Shown one piece after another: positions 1-11,875 of a stretch of DNA of 64,000 bases. The translations under genes and the position numbers were made by a program. Location: NCBI RefSeq assembly GCF_000002985.6, contig NC_003282.8, positions 1,488,001 to 1,552,000 on the forward strand, written 5' to 3'. The notes beneath the pieces are model-generated. The model made no database searches. It saw nothing but the letters and a program-made list of their open reading frames with translations, and was not told the DNA's origin. The number at the start of each line of letters is the position of its first letter. Positions within the stretch are counted from its first letter, which is position 1. This DNA comes from Caenorhabditis elegans (lineage: Eukaryota > Nematoda > Chromadorea > Rhabditida > Rhabditidae).

Positions 1-21
1 AATTTTGAAACTTTTTTCCAG

Positions 22-1762
22 ATCTGCTTCATATTCTCCGAATCACCGCCAGATGAAATAACGGCTTATCTAAAAGAAAATAAGCCAATGTACAAAGTAG
101 ATCACTTCTTTATTTCCGGTAACCATATGATCAAGTCACCGCTGACCTCGGTCACTTTGGCCACAATAGTTCTCCCGATGTTCCCAATTTATTGTATGGT
201 CATATTTTTCTATAAGAAAGTACACAATTATCTAATTCATAATAAGACGGTAAGAAAAAATGAATTTGGGAAAAATATTAATTTTTGAAAAAAAATCCAA
301 CTTTTTTTTTGAAATTTCAAATTGTTTAAATAATTTTTTTACCCCTGTAAGATCATGTTAGAAATTGCTCCAAATTGTGAGAAAAATCTGAAAAAAAAAT
401 AATAGACCGCTCGGGGGCTCGATCCCCGGAGCTGTGATTCAGAGCCCAGCCTCTACCCAGCTGAGCCACTGCGCCCTCGATTTTTAATAATTATCAGAAA
501 CGCGCCAATATGGGAGAAATTTAAAGGGATATGATGGTGAATCTGAGTTTGACACTTAAAATAATATAGTTTAAAAGAGAAAAAAAAAGAAAAGGCATTT
601 GAAATTTCGAAAAATTAAAAAAAAACGATTTTTTTTGAAAATCGAAATTTTGAATTTTTTTCAAACTTATATTTATCGATTTTCACCTCATAAATTAAAA
701 TTCTTCATAAAATTCTGCTCCATTTGACCCCTATATTGGCCAGTTTCCGACAAGTTTGAAAACTGGGTCGCGGTGGCTCAGTGGGTAAAAGGGTTAGCTT
801 CGGCGCAGAAGGCCCGGGGTTCGAGCCCACATGAGGCCAAAATTTTTTGCAGTTTTTTTTATCTTTTTTATTTTTTTTTTCTTTTAATTGTGTTTAGTTG
901 ATAGGATCAAAGGTGTTTTTGGAAAAATCGAAAAAAAAATGTTTTTAAGTTTTTTAAAATTATAATTTGGAAGTTAATTTATTTTTAATAACCAATTTCT
1001 ACAACTATTTTTTTAATTTTCAGACAATGAGTGAAGGAACCGAAAAAGGCCATCGAAAACTCATCCAAGTGCTCACAATTCAGGCTTCGGTGCCGATTTT
1101 CCTAGTGTTTCCGCCAATTACACTTTATGGACTATATCACCTTGAATTTATTAATTTGACGGTTGCCGAGTATTTGGTTTACACAATTTTTAGGTAAAAA
1201 TTTACATTTTTCTCCTAAATTTTACCAAAAAAATTTTTTTATAATTTTTTTTTTTAACTTTTATATTTTGACCATTTAAATCGTCCAAAAAGTGTTAAAT
1301 CTGTATTCAGCTAGCTAAGAGCTTCAATTTAAGTATAATCATGACTAGGTTTCCTTCACTTTGGGTCCCACAGCGAAAATGCAAAGGGTACTGTAGATTT
1401 TCGCTGCGAGACCCAAAGTGAAGGGAACCTAGGCGTGATTATACTTAAATGAAAGCTCTCGTTGTGCTGAATTTGAATTTAAGGTTGGAAATTGCTAAAA
1501 ATCAACATTTTTAGAAAAATTTAGAAAAAAAAATTAGAATTTTTTTCAATTTTTTTTCAAAATTTCAAAATTCAAAATTGCTCCAATTTTCAGCGTAATC
1601 CCCCTTATCCAACCAATTATCACAATATACTACATAAAACCGTATAACCATGGTTTCCGACGTCTATTCTGCCGCTGGATGGTCCGGCCAATTCCTACGA
1701 AATCTCTGACTACTGTATATGGGGAACGCGAGACGCGATACTCGTCGACGAGATATGATTGA
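22..1762 (+). CDS. Serpentine chemoreceptor, 3' part (partial)
   Basis: This is the C-terminal half of a nematode seven-transmembrane chemoreceptor; the 5' exons lie left of the window. Readable exons are 22-249, 1024-1193 and 1594-1762, with phases that join cleanly and a TGA at 1760-1762. The first exon ends in a hydrophobic helix (TLATIVLPMFPIYCMVIFFY). The second holds a MSEGTEKGHRKL loop followed by LTIQASVPIFLVFPPI, the loop-plus-TM6 pattern of the Str superfamily. The third has TM7 (VIPLIQPIITIYYIKPY) and a short basic tail. I favour the Srd family from the loop motif, but Str or Srj are possible. Such receptors act in ciliary membranes of sensory neurons (family knowledge). A small palindromic MITE and a tRNA-like repeat sit in its introns. 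Confidence 0.85.
405..478 (-). repeat. tRNA-like (tRNA-derived) repeat 1
   Basis: On the minus strand this reads as a tRNA-like block with an A box (GTGGCTCAGCTGGGTAGAGG) and a B box (GGGGATCGAGCCCCC). The acceptor arms do not pair, so it is not a functional tRNA. It lies in an intron of the chemoreceptor gene. Confidence 0.6.
766..838 (+). repeat. tRNA-like (tRNA-derived) repeat 2
   Basis: Plus-strand tRNA-like block with A-box-like GTGGCTCAGTGGGTAAAAGG and B-box-like GGGGTTCGAGCCC. Acceptor and T-stem pairing are broken. It lies in the same chemoreceptor intron as repeat 1 but in the opposite orientation. Confidence 0.55.
1318..1457. repeat. Short palindromic MITE
   Basis: Near-complete inverted repeat of about 60-bp arms. 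Its left arm begins GAGCTTCAATTTAAGTATAA and its right arm ends with the approximate complement. It lies in the last intron of the chemoreceptor gene, and both arms carry GACCCAAAGTGAAGG or its complement. Confidence 0.7.
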
Positions 1763-1938
1763 TTTTTTCTTAATTAACCCTTTTTTTAATGTTTTAATAA
1801 ATAATAAAATTTGAAAATAAAAATTAAAAAAGTCGAAATTTTTTTGTACTTTTTCAAAAAAATTTTTTTTGAAATTTTGAGTTTCAACTTCAAAAAAGAA
1901 CAATAAAACCTATTAAGGCAAACTGATAAAGTTGAAAA

Positions 1939-2010
1939 CCGCCCCCGTGGGTCGAACCCCGGTCTTCTCAGTCTCACCGAGACCTCTACCCAGTTGAGCC
2001 ACCACGTCCC
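1939..2010 (-). repeat. tRNA-like (tRNA-derived) repeat 3
   Basis: Minus-strand block with A box GTGGCTCAACTGGGTAGAGG and B box GGGGTTCGACCC. The 5' and 3' acceptor segments are not complementary. It resembles repeat 1 in its A-box half. Confidence 0.55.
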
Positions 2011-2236
2011 ATTTTTCAAAAATGACCCGATATTGGCATCAAATTATCTAAAAATTAAGCGAGAAATTCAAAAATTTGAATGAAAATTCATGAAAATCAC
2101 ATTTTCATTTACTTTTTGGACATTTTTCCGCAAAAAAATGACACAAAACCCAAACTATTCGAGATTATTTCTAATTTCTAACAAATTTCGGTCAACTTCC
2201 GCTAGATAATAGTATCAACCAAGAAAAAAATTATTC

Positions 2237-2307
2237 CCAGCACGCGGGGTCGAACCCCGGTCTTCTGCGTCCCAGCCCAGCCCGTTGCCGCCTGCGCTAC
2301 TGCAACC
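2237..2307 (-). repeat. tRNA-like repeat 4 (duplicate of repeat 5)
   Basis: Minus-strand block with GGTTGCAGTAGCGCAGGCGG and B box CCGGGGTTCGACCCCG. It is nearly identical to the block 300 bp further on. The flanks are also alike (AGTATCAA... AAATTATTCCCA), so a segment of roughly 300 bp appears to be tandemly duplicated. Confidence 0.6.
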
Positions 2308-2536
2308 AATTTTTCGAAAAATCCTCGGAAATGAGCCAATATTGGTGTCAAATAAACGAAAATTGTGCGAGAAATTTGAACATGTGCATGGAAATTTGTA
2401 AAAATCATGTTTTCAAAAACTGTTCCGCATTTTTCCGAAAAAAAACTGATTTTTTTCAAGTTTCACTAGTTTCCAGCAGGTTATACTCAGTTTCAGCTTG
2501 TTAACAGTATCAATCACGCTAAGATAAAGAAAATTC

Positions 2537-2607
2537 CCACCACGCGGAGTCGAACCCCGGTCTTCTGCGTCCCAGCCCAGCCCGTAACCGACTGCGCTAC
2601 TGCGACC
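2537..2607 (-). repeat. tRNA-like repeat 5 (duplicate of repeat 4)
   Basis: Second copy of the duplicated tRNA-like unit, differing at only a few positions (for example CACGCGGAGT against CACGCGGGGT). The B box is intact, but the acceptor stem cannot form. Confidence 0.6.
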
Positions 2608-2837
2608 AATTTTTCAAAAATAAGAGAAAATCTGAATTTAGTCGAAAAAAATCAATAAATAAATAAAACTTCATCCCGGTTTCGCATTAGTTTTTTGAGA
2701 GAGAAAAAGAAGGAAAATCATAAAATATCTGGATTCGGAGAAGTAAATGAGGAAAAAAATCAATAATAACAGGTACATATACAAGTTTTAAGAGGAATTA
2801 TGGGTGTAGAAACAGCGAAAAAAAATAAATAATTTAT

Positions 2838-5800
2838 TTATCTCTGAGCTCCCGGAGCTCCGACCGCTTGGCTCATTCCCTCGCGTTCCTTATTGTCACG
2901 TGGCACTTTGATCCATTGTCCCTGAAGATTTTCGCGCCAAATTGTGATCTGCAAAATTGGAAAATGAGCGTTTTTAGGCGTAGGTGCCTGCCTGCCTGCA
3001 AACAGAGCTTATCATATGCTTTTTTTTGTAGAAACGGCACTTTTTTAAGAAGATTTGCCTACCTACCTGTAGGCACGGTAGGCACACGTGTAGGCATTAG
3101 GCAGGCGGGAACATTTCGTCTGGTTTTTCGTAATTCTAGGTCGAATTTTTCAGAATTTTCGTTGAAATTCAATTAATTCCGGTGATTTGATCGGAAAATT
3201 CGAATTTTTCGCCATTTTCAGTAAAATTACTGCAAATTCTGAATTTTTGAGTATTTTTTTTCCATTTATTCAGATTTTTCGTGCCAAAATGCTTTTTTTG
3301 CAAGTTTTCGGTAGCTTTTTCTCAAATTTTTCATAAAAATTGAAATTTTCATGTGCTGCTCAAAAATCGATACTTTTCAACCGAAATTCGCCGGTTTTTA
3401 TGTAAAAAAAATTGATTTTGAAGTGATTTTGGCCAATTTTCCGGTAAAAAAAATTTTTTGTTTTCCCACTTTTTTGCCAGTTCTCAATAGATTTTTTTTT
3501 CCAAAATTTTGAATTTTCCAGGTTTTGCTCGAAAATTAATATTTTTAGCATTTTTCGATCAAAATCACCTGAAAAAATCGAATTTCAACGAAAATTCTGA
3601 AAAATTCTTCCTAAAATTACGAAAAACCGGGCAAAAAAGATAGAAGTTGTATTAAAACCAAAAAAAAAAAAAAAAAAAAAATCAAAATTTTCCTCACAAA
3701 AACCTGCCACCTGCCTCATGCCTACTGCGGCTAGAGGTAGGTAAGATTTTTTTCCGTTTTTTTTAATGCCAAAATGCTTTTTTTTTTCGCTATTTTTTCC
3801 AAATTTTTTCGAATTTTCTAGGTTTTGCTCGAAAAATCATAATTTTGAGCTAAAAAATCCAAAATTTCAGCGATTTTTGCTAAAAATGTGACAATTTTCC
3901 GTTTTTGAAGCGATGATTTTCGCTGTTTTTGTACACTTTTTTTTTTCAAAAATTGTGCCATTTTTGACGTAAAAAATCCATAATTTTCCCAATTTCGGTG
4001 CCAATTTCCACATTATTCCACACAAAAATCCTCGATTCCATACCACATTATCATCGCCAGCAACTGAAAGGAATGATCCACACGGAGAAAATGATGAATG
4101 GTACAATGCACACGGAGCCGTCTCCAATAATTTCGCCTTCCACTCTTCAGTTTCAATATTTGAAGTACGGAAAAGTACCAAATTTCCCTCCATTCCACAG
4201 CTAACAATTGTATGTTGTCCATTATTTGTTACCGGGCACCATGCGGCTTCACGTACAAAATCTGTGTGTCCGGCTAGGGTTTTCTCGAGAATCCATTCGT
4301 TTGTAGCGTCGTCACTGGAGGAAAAAATATTGGTGATTTCGAAGGAAAATTGTCATTAAGAAAATGAATTTTTCTTAGGAAACCCCAATAACACTGCAAC
4401 TTTTTCCTCACGAGGGACGAGGAAAAGTGGTTTCTAGGCCATGGCCGAGGGGCCGACAAGTTTCAGCGGCCATTTATCTTGCTTTGTTTTCCGCGTGTTT
4501 TCTTTTGTTTTTCACAGCTTTTTCCCGTTTTTTCTTATTAAAACTGATAAATAAATATTTTTTGCAGATGCTAAAACAATTTCCAAGTTAAAAAATTATG
4601 TATCCAGTGGGCAAGCAGCGGTGAAAGTGGGCAATGTAAAATGATGGATTACGGGAATACAAAACCTAAACTTTTTCTGAAACATGATACATATGCTGCT
4701 TAAATGCTGAGACTACCTGATTTTCATAACGAGTCCGCTGAAAAAGTTTTGAGGTTTCCACAATTCAACTTTTTTGGTAAAAAAGTCGAGATTTTCGCAC
4801 AAAAAATTGAATTTTGAAAACCTCAAAACTTTTTTAACGGTCTCGTTATGAAAATCAGGTAATTTCAGCATCTAAGCATCATATGTATCATGTTTCAGAA
4901 AAAGTTTAGGTTTTGTATTCCCGTAATCCATCATTTTACATTGCCCACTTTCACCGCTGCTTGCCCACTGAATACATTTTTTTTTTACTTGGAAATCGTT
5001 TTAGCATCTGCAAAAAATATTTATTTATCAGTTTTAATAAGAAAAAACGAAAAAAATCGATGAAAAACAAAAGAAAACAGGCGGAAAACAAAGCAAGATA
5101 AATGGCCGCTGAAACTTGTCGGCCCCTCGGCCATGGCCTAGAAACCACTTTTCCTCGTCCCTCGTGAGGAAAAAGTTGCAGTGAGAAACCCCAATAAATT
5201 CGACAAAATTCAGTGGGAAATCAGCTTTTGGGCAGCTTCAAAATTGGGATTTTCCAAAGCGAACCCAAATTTCTGCATTATAATGGGGAAATTTTTTTTT
5301 TTTTTTCGAATTTTCACCAACAATTTTGTTTGTAGCGCGTCGTCACTGTAAAAAAATGGGTAATTTCGCGGAAAAATTGTCAAAAAATGGATTTTTCAAG
5401 AGGAAATTCAGGAAATTCGACAAAAATTTCGAAAGAATATACTTTTTTTCTGATTTTTCAGCAAAAAAGATTAATAAAAATTTCCGATTTTGGGGGTTTT
5501 TTGAAATGAAACTGCGAAAAATCTGGAATTTGAGAATTTTTTGCAAAAAAAACAGCTTTTGGGACAAATTTTCAAGTTTAAATTATTTTTTGAGTGATTT
5601 TTTCAGTTTTTTTTTAATCAAAAAACCGAAAAATTGGATGTTTCAGGGGGAAAATCCAGGAAATTCGACAAATATCTGTTAAAAAATATCCAAAACCTGG
5701 AAATTTTGAATTTAACACGATAATCTGAAATTCGGGTAGAATTCGCTTTTACTTTTACAATTTTTTAGAAAGAAATTTATTAAATGGTCGGATTTTTAGT

Positions 5801-8007
5801 CTTTTTTGATGGAAAACTGTGAAAAAATGGGTTATTTCACGGAAAAATTGTCAAAAAAAAGGATTTTTCAAAGGAAACTCTAGAAAAATCTGGAACTTTG
5901 GCGAAAAATTTCCATTTTTTCTCGTTTTTCGCGTCGTCACTGGCAAAATAATGGGATTTTTCAGGTGAAAATTTAAGAAATTTGAGAATTTTCGGTGAAA
6001 AAATACGCTATTGGGTCGAATTTTTAACTTTAACATTGTAAATTTTGAGAATTTCAGAAAAAAAAACAATTTTTTCATTGATTTTTCAGAAGGAAATTTT
6101 TTTTAATTCTGGAATTCAGGCTTAGGCTAAGGCTTAGGCCTTAAAAAAAATCCGAATTTAATTTTTATTTTGCGAATTTTTTCATCCCAGAAAAACTGAC
6201 TTTTTCAGGGGAAAAATCTCAGAAATTCTTGTGATTTTAGCAAAAAATCAGGTAATTTTGAGGGAAAAATTTGAATTTTTCAAAAATTTCCGGTAAGAAC
6301 TGCACTAATTTGTGATTTTTAAACAAATTTTGGATCAAAAATACAACTTTTTTGGGAAAATTTCATAAAATCTGCCAATTTTGCTGAAAAAAAAGTAAAA
6401 TTTTACGACTTTTTTTCCGAGAAGTTTTGGCAATTTGAGGCTTAGGCCTAGGCGTAGGCGTAGGCTTAAGCTTAGGCTTAGGCTTACAAAAAATCTGACT
6501 TTTGAGAACCTGAGAAAATTGCGGTTTTTGTATTTTCCATCGAAAAAACGTCAAAATTTCACGTTTTTCGGGTCAAAAAAAATCTAAAAAATCTAAAAAA
6601 TCGATTTTCAGTGCATTTTCTCTACTCACAAAGCCCAAATCTTGACATTTTTATCATTTCCAGCTGAAACAAGACGTTTTTTTGCCGCCGGATCAGCACT
6701 TCCAGGTGCCCAACACACTGAATTAACTCCTTGTTCATGACATTTCTGAATTTTCGACGAAATCCATTCGTTGCTCGAATTGTCGTATCGAAGAATACCG
6801 ATATCACCGTCAGCAGAGGCAGAAGCCAACATTAGGCCATATTGGTGTGGTGCAAAGGCCACACAAGTCGTACTGGCCTCATGAGCGGCCCATTCGTAGG
6901 CTTTTTGCCAGCGGCCTTGTTGTTCGTTCCAGATTATCACTTTTCTGGAAAGAAAATCGATTCATTTGGGGGAAAATTGGCTGAAAATCTGTGAAAATTG
7001 ATGAAAAATGCCTGAAATTAGAGCAAAATGAGCTAAAAATTGCAAAAAACCCGTGAAAAACTACTGAAATTCATGGAAATTCCAGAAAAAAACGTTGGAT
7101 TGGGGGGTAAATTGGCTCAAAATTCCGAAAAAAAAACTATGAAAATTGAATAAAATCGATAAAAATTACAAAAATCGGGGCAGAAATCGACTAAAATTCG
7201 GGAAAAAATTGCAGAAAATCGGTAAAAATTTCATAAAACCCGTTGAAGTTTTTAAAATTTTGGTGGATTTGAGGGAAATTAGGCTTGAAATTCAAAAAAA
7301 AACTGTGAAAATTGACCGAAAATACTGATTTTTCTTTAAATAATCCGTGAATTTAAAGGGAAAATAGCGTAAAATCGGTGAAAAATGATCAAACTCATTG
7401 AAATTTCAGAAATAGGCTGCATTTTTCAATATTTGTGTCCATTTTCTTCCAAAATCACTCTGTTTAACCAATTTTTGGCAAAAAACCCAAAAAATGAGCT
7501 GAAAACCGATTAAAAACAGAGATTTTAGCGTATTTTTATGAAATTCTGATCGAATCTAGCAAATTTTGATCATTTTTCCGTTTTTTTTTCCAAATATTCC
7601 GTACTTATCATAGGAAGCGGAGGCAAGAAGTCCTCCATATTTCGGATGAGCCCATGAGACTTTCCAAACGGGACCACTGTGTCCGACAAGCTCCGCCATC
7701 GGATATGACTGGCCATTTGGGCGAACCTGTAATATTTTTATATTTTTTTTTGCGTTGAAATTATGAAAATTCTGGGATTTTTGCAGAAAATCCAAGATTT
7801 TTCGCCTTTCCTGACCTCAAAAATCTTCACAAGACGGTCAGATCCACACGTGGCGAGTCGGCTTCCGTAGATGTTGAGCTGAGCGTCGTGCTGCAATTTT
7901 TCAGAATTTAAAAAAAAAAAATAGATTTTCTTAGCTAAAATTCAGATTTTCCGACTTACAATTGCGTCACGATGTTGTGTATCGATTCTCTGGCGGACCG
8001 TGGTCAT
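2838..8007 (-). CDS. npp-20: SEC13 homolog (nucleoporin / COPII coat WD40 protein)
   Basis: Sec13 is a six-bladed WD40 protein shared by the COPII vesicle coat (with Sec31) and the Nup107-160 (Y) complex of the nuclear pore. Six exons join in phase: 8007-7960, 7890-7816, 7726-7605, 6944-6630, 4314-4044 and 2948-2838, giving 313 aa, the usual Sec13 length. The start [16 protein letters not shown] precedes [20 protein letters not shown]. Diagnostic strings are [44 protein letters not shown] and [19 protein letters not shown]. The last two parallel human SEC13 segments. No residues look lost. Intron 5 holds a 792-bp palindromic element and intron 4 holds TTAGGC-like repeats. I recall npp-20 as Y77E11A.13. 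Confidence 0.96.
4392..5184. mobile_element. Palindromic element, family P, copy 1
   Basis: Long inverted repeat that starts CACTGCAACTTTTTCCTCAC and ends with its complement; almost the whole 792 bp folds back. It is flanked by the 13-bp direct repeat GAAACCCCAATAA (4379-4391 and 5185-5197), which looks like a target duplication. It sits in npp-20 intron 5 and encodes no convincing protein. Three more copies lie within 16 kb. Confidence 0.85.
6118..6140 (+). repeat. Short TTAGGC-like run
   Basis: A few degenerate TTAGGC units (GGCTTAGGCTAAGGCTTAGG) in npp-20 intron 4, related to the C. elegans telomere repeat TTAGGC. Confidence 0.5.
6437..6486 (+). repeat. Interstitial telomere-like repeat (TTAGGC)n
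   Basis: About eight units of TTAGGC, some changed to CTAGGC or GTAGGC, in npp-20 intron 4. C. elegans telomeres are (TTAGGC)n, so this is an internal telomere-like tract. Confidence 0.75.
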
Positions 8008-8117
8008 TTTTCAGCTGAAAATCTAGAAATTTCGAAAAAAATCGCTAAAAATTGAGTGAATTTCGGCAAAAATTGAATTTAAAAATTGCAAGTTGGAACG
8101 ATCGAGAAACGCGTCAA

Positions 8118-8161
8118 CACGAGAAACGCGCCAGCAAACGATAGCTGGCGTGTTTCTCGTG
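8118..8161. repeat. GC-rich hairpin just upstream of npp-20
   Basis: An 18-bp stem (CACGAGAAACGCGCCAGC and its complement with one mismatch) around an 8-nt loop lies about 110 bp upstream of the npp-20 ATG. A tandem partial copy (CGAGAAACGCGTCA) precedes it. It could be a promoter element or part of the trans-splice/5' region. No function is demonstrated. Confidence 0.6.
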
Positions 8162-8352
8162 CGCCAAGGAACGTGGATTTAATCACGAGAAAATAATAAT
8201 TGATGGAAACCTGGAGAATTCGAATGGGAAATTGTTGATAATTTGATAAAAATAACAATTTCTAGTTCTACTTTTTAAGATTTTAAATCAAAAACAACTC
8301 AGGGAACCTTTCAACACAGATTAAAAGATCAAAGTTCTGAAAAACAACTTTC

Positions 8353-8558
8353 TTAATTATATTGTCCTTGTTTTTTCTTCTGTTTTGATTTTTTCTTCTG
8401 ATCATCAATATCAACACGCCGTACTTTGAAGTCTGAAAAAAAGATTCAAATGAAAAAAAAACACATTATATTTTGTGCTTAGCCTCCGTGTGTCTTATTG
8501 CGGGTCGCGTGACGTCGTCAGCGCAATTTTTACGATCATTTCTTTCTGTCATGATCAT
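8353..8558 (-). CDS. Possible small two-exon ORF upstream of npp-20
   Basis: Exons 8558-8534 and 8432-8353 join in phase across consensus-like splice sites (donor GTAAAA, acceptor TTTTTTTCAG). They encode 34 aa: MIMTERNDHF, then KVRRVDIDDQKKKSKQ and a KKKQGQYN tail. The second exon is open, lysine-rich and ends in TAA. It may instead be the terminal exon of a longer minus-strand gene whose upstream exons I could not find. The stop lies about 345 bp before the npp-20 start on the same strand, so an operon is conceivable. I recognise no family, and confidence is low because of the small size. Confidence 0.35.
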
Positions 8559-11500
8559 CAGTTTGATTTTCTAGCGTGATTTGGAGGCGAAAATCAATAA
8601 ATTATAATAGTTTTTCGCTTATTCCTGTTTTAAAACATGTTTTCTATATTTTTATTGAGAAACTTGAGATTTTTAAAAAGAAAACTTTAAAACCCGCTTG
8701 TATTTTTGCAATTATCTTATTTTTTTCAATTTCTTCGCTGAAATACTTGAAAAATTGCAATTTTTGCTGAAAATAATTCCAAAAAGTGTGCGCGGCAAGT
8801 AAAATGCATTGTACGCAATTGCGTATCAATGCATCTAACCCGACGCGCAGTTTCAAGGTTACTGTAGAACATTTTGTTTTTTTTTGTGTTTTCCCCAATT
8901 TCCAGCCGAAAAACTCGAATTTTATGTGTTTTCCAACGTTTTTTAAAATGTTTTTTTTTGTAAAAATTTTAGAAAGTCAGCAAAGTTAACGTTTCTATCG
9001 AAAAATCCAGTTAAAAATCAAAAAATTATCGATTTTTCGGATTAATTTGGAAATTCAATCGAAAATGAACTATTTGAGGAAATTCTGGCAGTTTTTGCGG
9101 AAAAAAATTGAAAATTGACAGAAAAGTCGATATTCTAACAGAGTTTTCACGCAAAATCTAAAAATGTTGAATTATTTTTCGATAGAATTTCGGGGTTTTA
9201 AAAATTTTTAGGACAAAAATCAATAATTTCCAGAATTTTTTTGAAAAAAGTTTCGAAAAATAATAGTTTCAAGAAGCATCAAAATCGTAAGTTTCAGTTT
9301 TTTTCAAATTTCCGATAAAAATCCCCAAAAAGTAAAAAAAAATTTTTTTTTGAAAAAATCTGTTATTTGTGCCGAAAAATCATTAAAGCAAATATAAGAA
9401 AACTATTATTTATCTAAATTCTTATAGAAAATCCAATTTTTTTTATAGAAAAATCAAATTTAAAGAAAAAAAAAATCAATAATTTCCCCCAAAAGAATCC
9501 TGCCACCCCAAAAATTATCAACAGAGCACAATTGCATCATATTCCATAAAAAATATCATTTGGCACACTGCCAAGTCTTCATCACACCAACATCTCTGCA
9601 CTCTCCACATCTCTGAACCCCCTTCTTTCAGTGTCTGCGTCTCCACACCCTCTACACTCTCTCACCCTGGCTGAGGTCCTCTTTCTCTTCAATTCTGCAC
9701 GTGCGGACTGCCCTTTTTATTGTTTTTCTCCTTTCTGCCACTTGATTTGATAGATAAATTATCAAAAAATCGATAATTTTAAATTTTTTGCGAGAAAGTT
9801 GGAAAATTCCAGAAATTTTCCAAAAAAATCCCTGTAAATTTGTTAAAGTACATAGTTTTTCCGAAGAAAATCGACAAATCTCGGAAATTCGAGGTTTTTA
9901 ACCGAAAAACACTGCAACTTTTTCCTCACGAGGGACGAGGAATAGTGGTAGGGGCCGACAAGTTTCAGCGGTCATTTATCTTGCTTTGTTTTCCGCCTGT
10001 TTTCTTTTATTTTTTCACAGATTTTTCCCGTTTTTTTCTTATTAAAACTGATAAATAAATATTTTTTGCAGATGCTAAAACAATTTCCAAGTTAAAAAAT
10101 TGTGTATTCAGTCGGCAAGTAGCGGTGAAAGTGGGCAATGCAATATGATGGATTACGGGAATACAAAACCTAAACTTTTTCTGAAACATGATACATATGC
10201 TGCTTAAATGCTGAAATTACCTGATTTTCATAACGAGACCGCTGAAAAAGTTTTGAGGTTTTCAAAATTCAATTTTTTGTGCGAAAATCTCGACTTTTTT
10301 ACCAAAAAAGTTGAATTGTGGAAACCTCAAAACTTTTTCAGCGGTCTCGTTATGAAAATCAGGTAATTTCAGCATCTAAGCATCATATGTATCATGTTTC
10401 AGAAAAAGTTTAGGTTTTGTATTCCCGTAATCCATTATTTTACATTGACCACTTTCATCGCTGCTTGCCCACTGAATACATAATTTTTTTACATGGAAAT
10501 TGTTTTAGCATCTGCAAAAAATATTTATTTATCAGTTTTATTAAGAAAAAACGAAAAAAATCGATGAAAAACGAAAGAAAACAGGCGGAAAACAAAGCAA
10601 GATAAATGGCCGCTGAAACTTGTCGGCCCCTCGGCCATGGCCTAGAAACCACTTTTCCTCGTCCCTCGTGAGGAAAAAGTTGCAGTGAAAAATAGGCATT
10701 TTTCAAATTTTGAACGTTTTTCTTTTTAAAAAATTGTTTTTTCGCACCGGAAATCTTGAAAACACGCTATTTTTATAATTTTTTAACGATTTTTTTGCAA
10801 AAACTCAAAAATATCAATATTTTCACGAAAATTATTTTTTTTTAAACAGAAGCTTCGGAAATCTCAGAAAACAATTTTTTCCACAGAAAATCGTGAAAAT
10901 TCGCTATTTTGTAGAATTTTTGCAATTTTTTACCATTTTTCTGCAAAAACTCAAAAAAAAATTAATGTTTTCCCGAAATTTCTAGAAAAAAAACGTATTT
11001 TTCTCAGAAAATTTCGAGAAATTCAAATTTTAATTTTTCGTCGTTTTCGCTTGACATTTTACGCATTTTTACCGAAAAATTACTAATAAAACACACAGTT
11101 TTCCCAAGAAAAATACAAAAATAACAAATATATTCGATTTTTTTTTGAAAATTTCAGAAAAAACTTACTATTTCGAGGAAATCCTGAAAAATCCAATATT
11201 CCGGCACTTTTTTTCCACAGAAGCCAAATTTTAAAAAAGTTTCTTTAAAAAATTATCAATTTTTGTCTAAAAATGGTTATAAAAGTTTTTTTTTGGAAAA
11301 AAAACCCTATTTTTACCGAAAAATCACTGAAAAATGCAATAAAATGCATAGTGTTCCAAAGAAAAATACAAAACTGACGAGAATTCAATTTTTTTTTCGA
11401 AAATTCCAGAAAAAAAACTCCAAAAATCGACGAAATTCAGTTTTTCCGGCACATTTTTACCAAAAATTTCGATTTTTTCTTTCTACAAAAATAGTAAATT

Positions 11501-11875
11501 TTTGTCTGAAAATTGTTAAAACTACCTATTTTTCATTAAAACAAATACTGATAATGTAGAAAACAACTTTTTTTTTCAAAGAAAAGTTTCAAAAAAATCC
11601 TATTTTTCCCCGAAAATTCCAGAAAAAAACCTAATTTTCACGAATTCTCATATTTTTTTTCCACAAGAAATCCTGAAAAATCACGAAAAATTCAATTTTC
11701 CGGAATTTTTTTTTCCAAAAAAGTCAATTTTTCTTAAACTTTCTAAAAAAATTGCCAATTTTCTCTGTAAATCGGTTTTTGAAATTAAATTTTTCTTAGA
11801 AAACCCCCTATTTTTCCTCAAAAAATTCAAAAAAACCTTCCTAAATCCCAAAATTTTACAGTAATCTCCACAAAA
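8559..11875. other. Intergenic region upstream of hxk-3
   Basis: No convincing exon on either strand. It contains AT-rich sequence, a pyrimidine-rich patch at about 9590-9730 (CTCTCCACATCTCTGAACCC and similar) that could be promoter DNA for the hxk-3 side, and one palindromic element at 9910-10687. Confidence 0.5.
9910..10687. mobile_element. Palindromic element, family P, copy 2
   Basis: Second copy of the CACTGCAAC...GTTGCAGTG foldback, 778 bp, with a small internal deletion in the left arm compared with copy 1 (part of the GGTTTCTAGGCC segment is missing). The flanks are A-rich on both sides, so a target duplication cannot be told apart from chance. It lies upstream of hxk-3. Confidence 0.85.

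Larger units (their letters stand above)
1763..2837. other. Intergenic, convergent 3' ends with tRNA-like repeats
   Basis: This stretch separates the chemoreceptor stop from the npp-20 stop, so both genes end here. It contains three minus-strand tRNA-like blocks, listed separately, and AT-rich sequence. I see no coding exon. Confidence 0.6.

Noticed and set aside
2237..2607. Functional tRNA genes at the tRNA-like blocks
   Set aside because: Acceptor stems cannot pair and T stems carry mismatches, unlike the clean tRNA-Asp at 26592.
2838..8558. Firm operon of the small ORF and npp-20
   Set aside because: Spacing of about 345 bp and the doubtful small ORF do not support an operon call from sequence alone.
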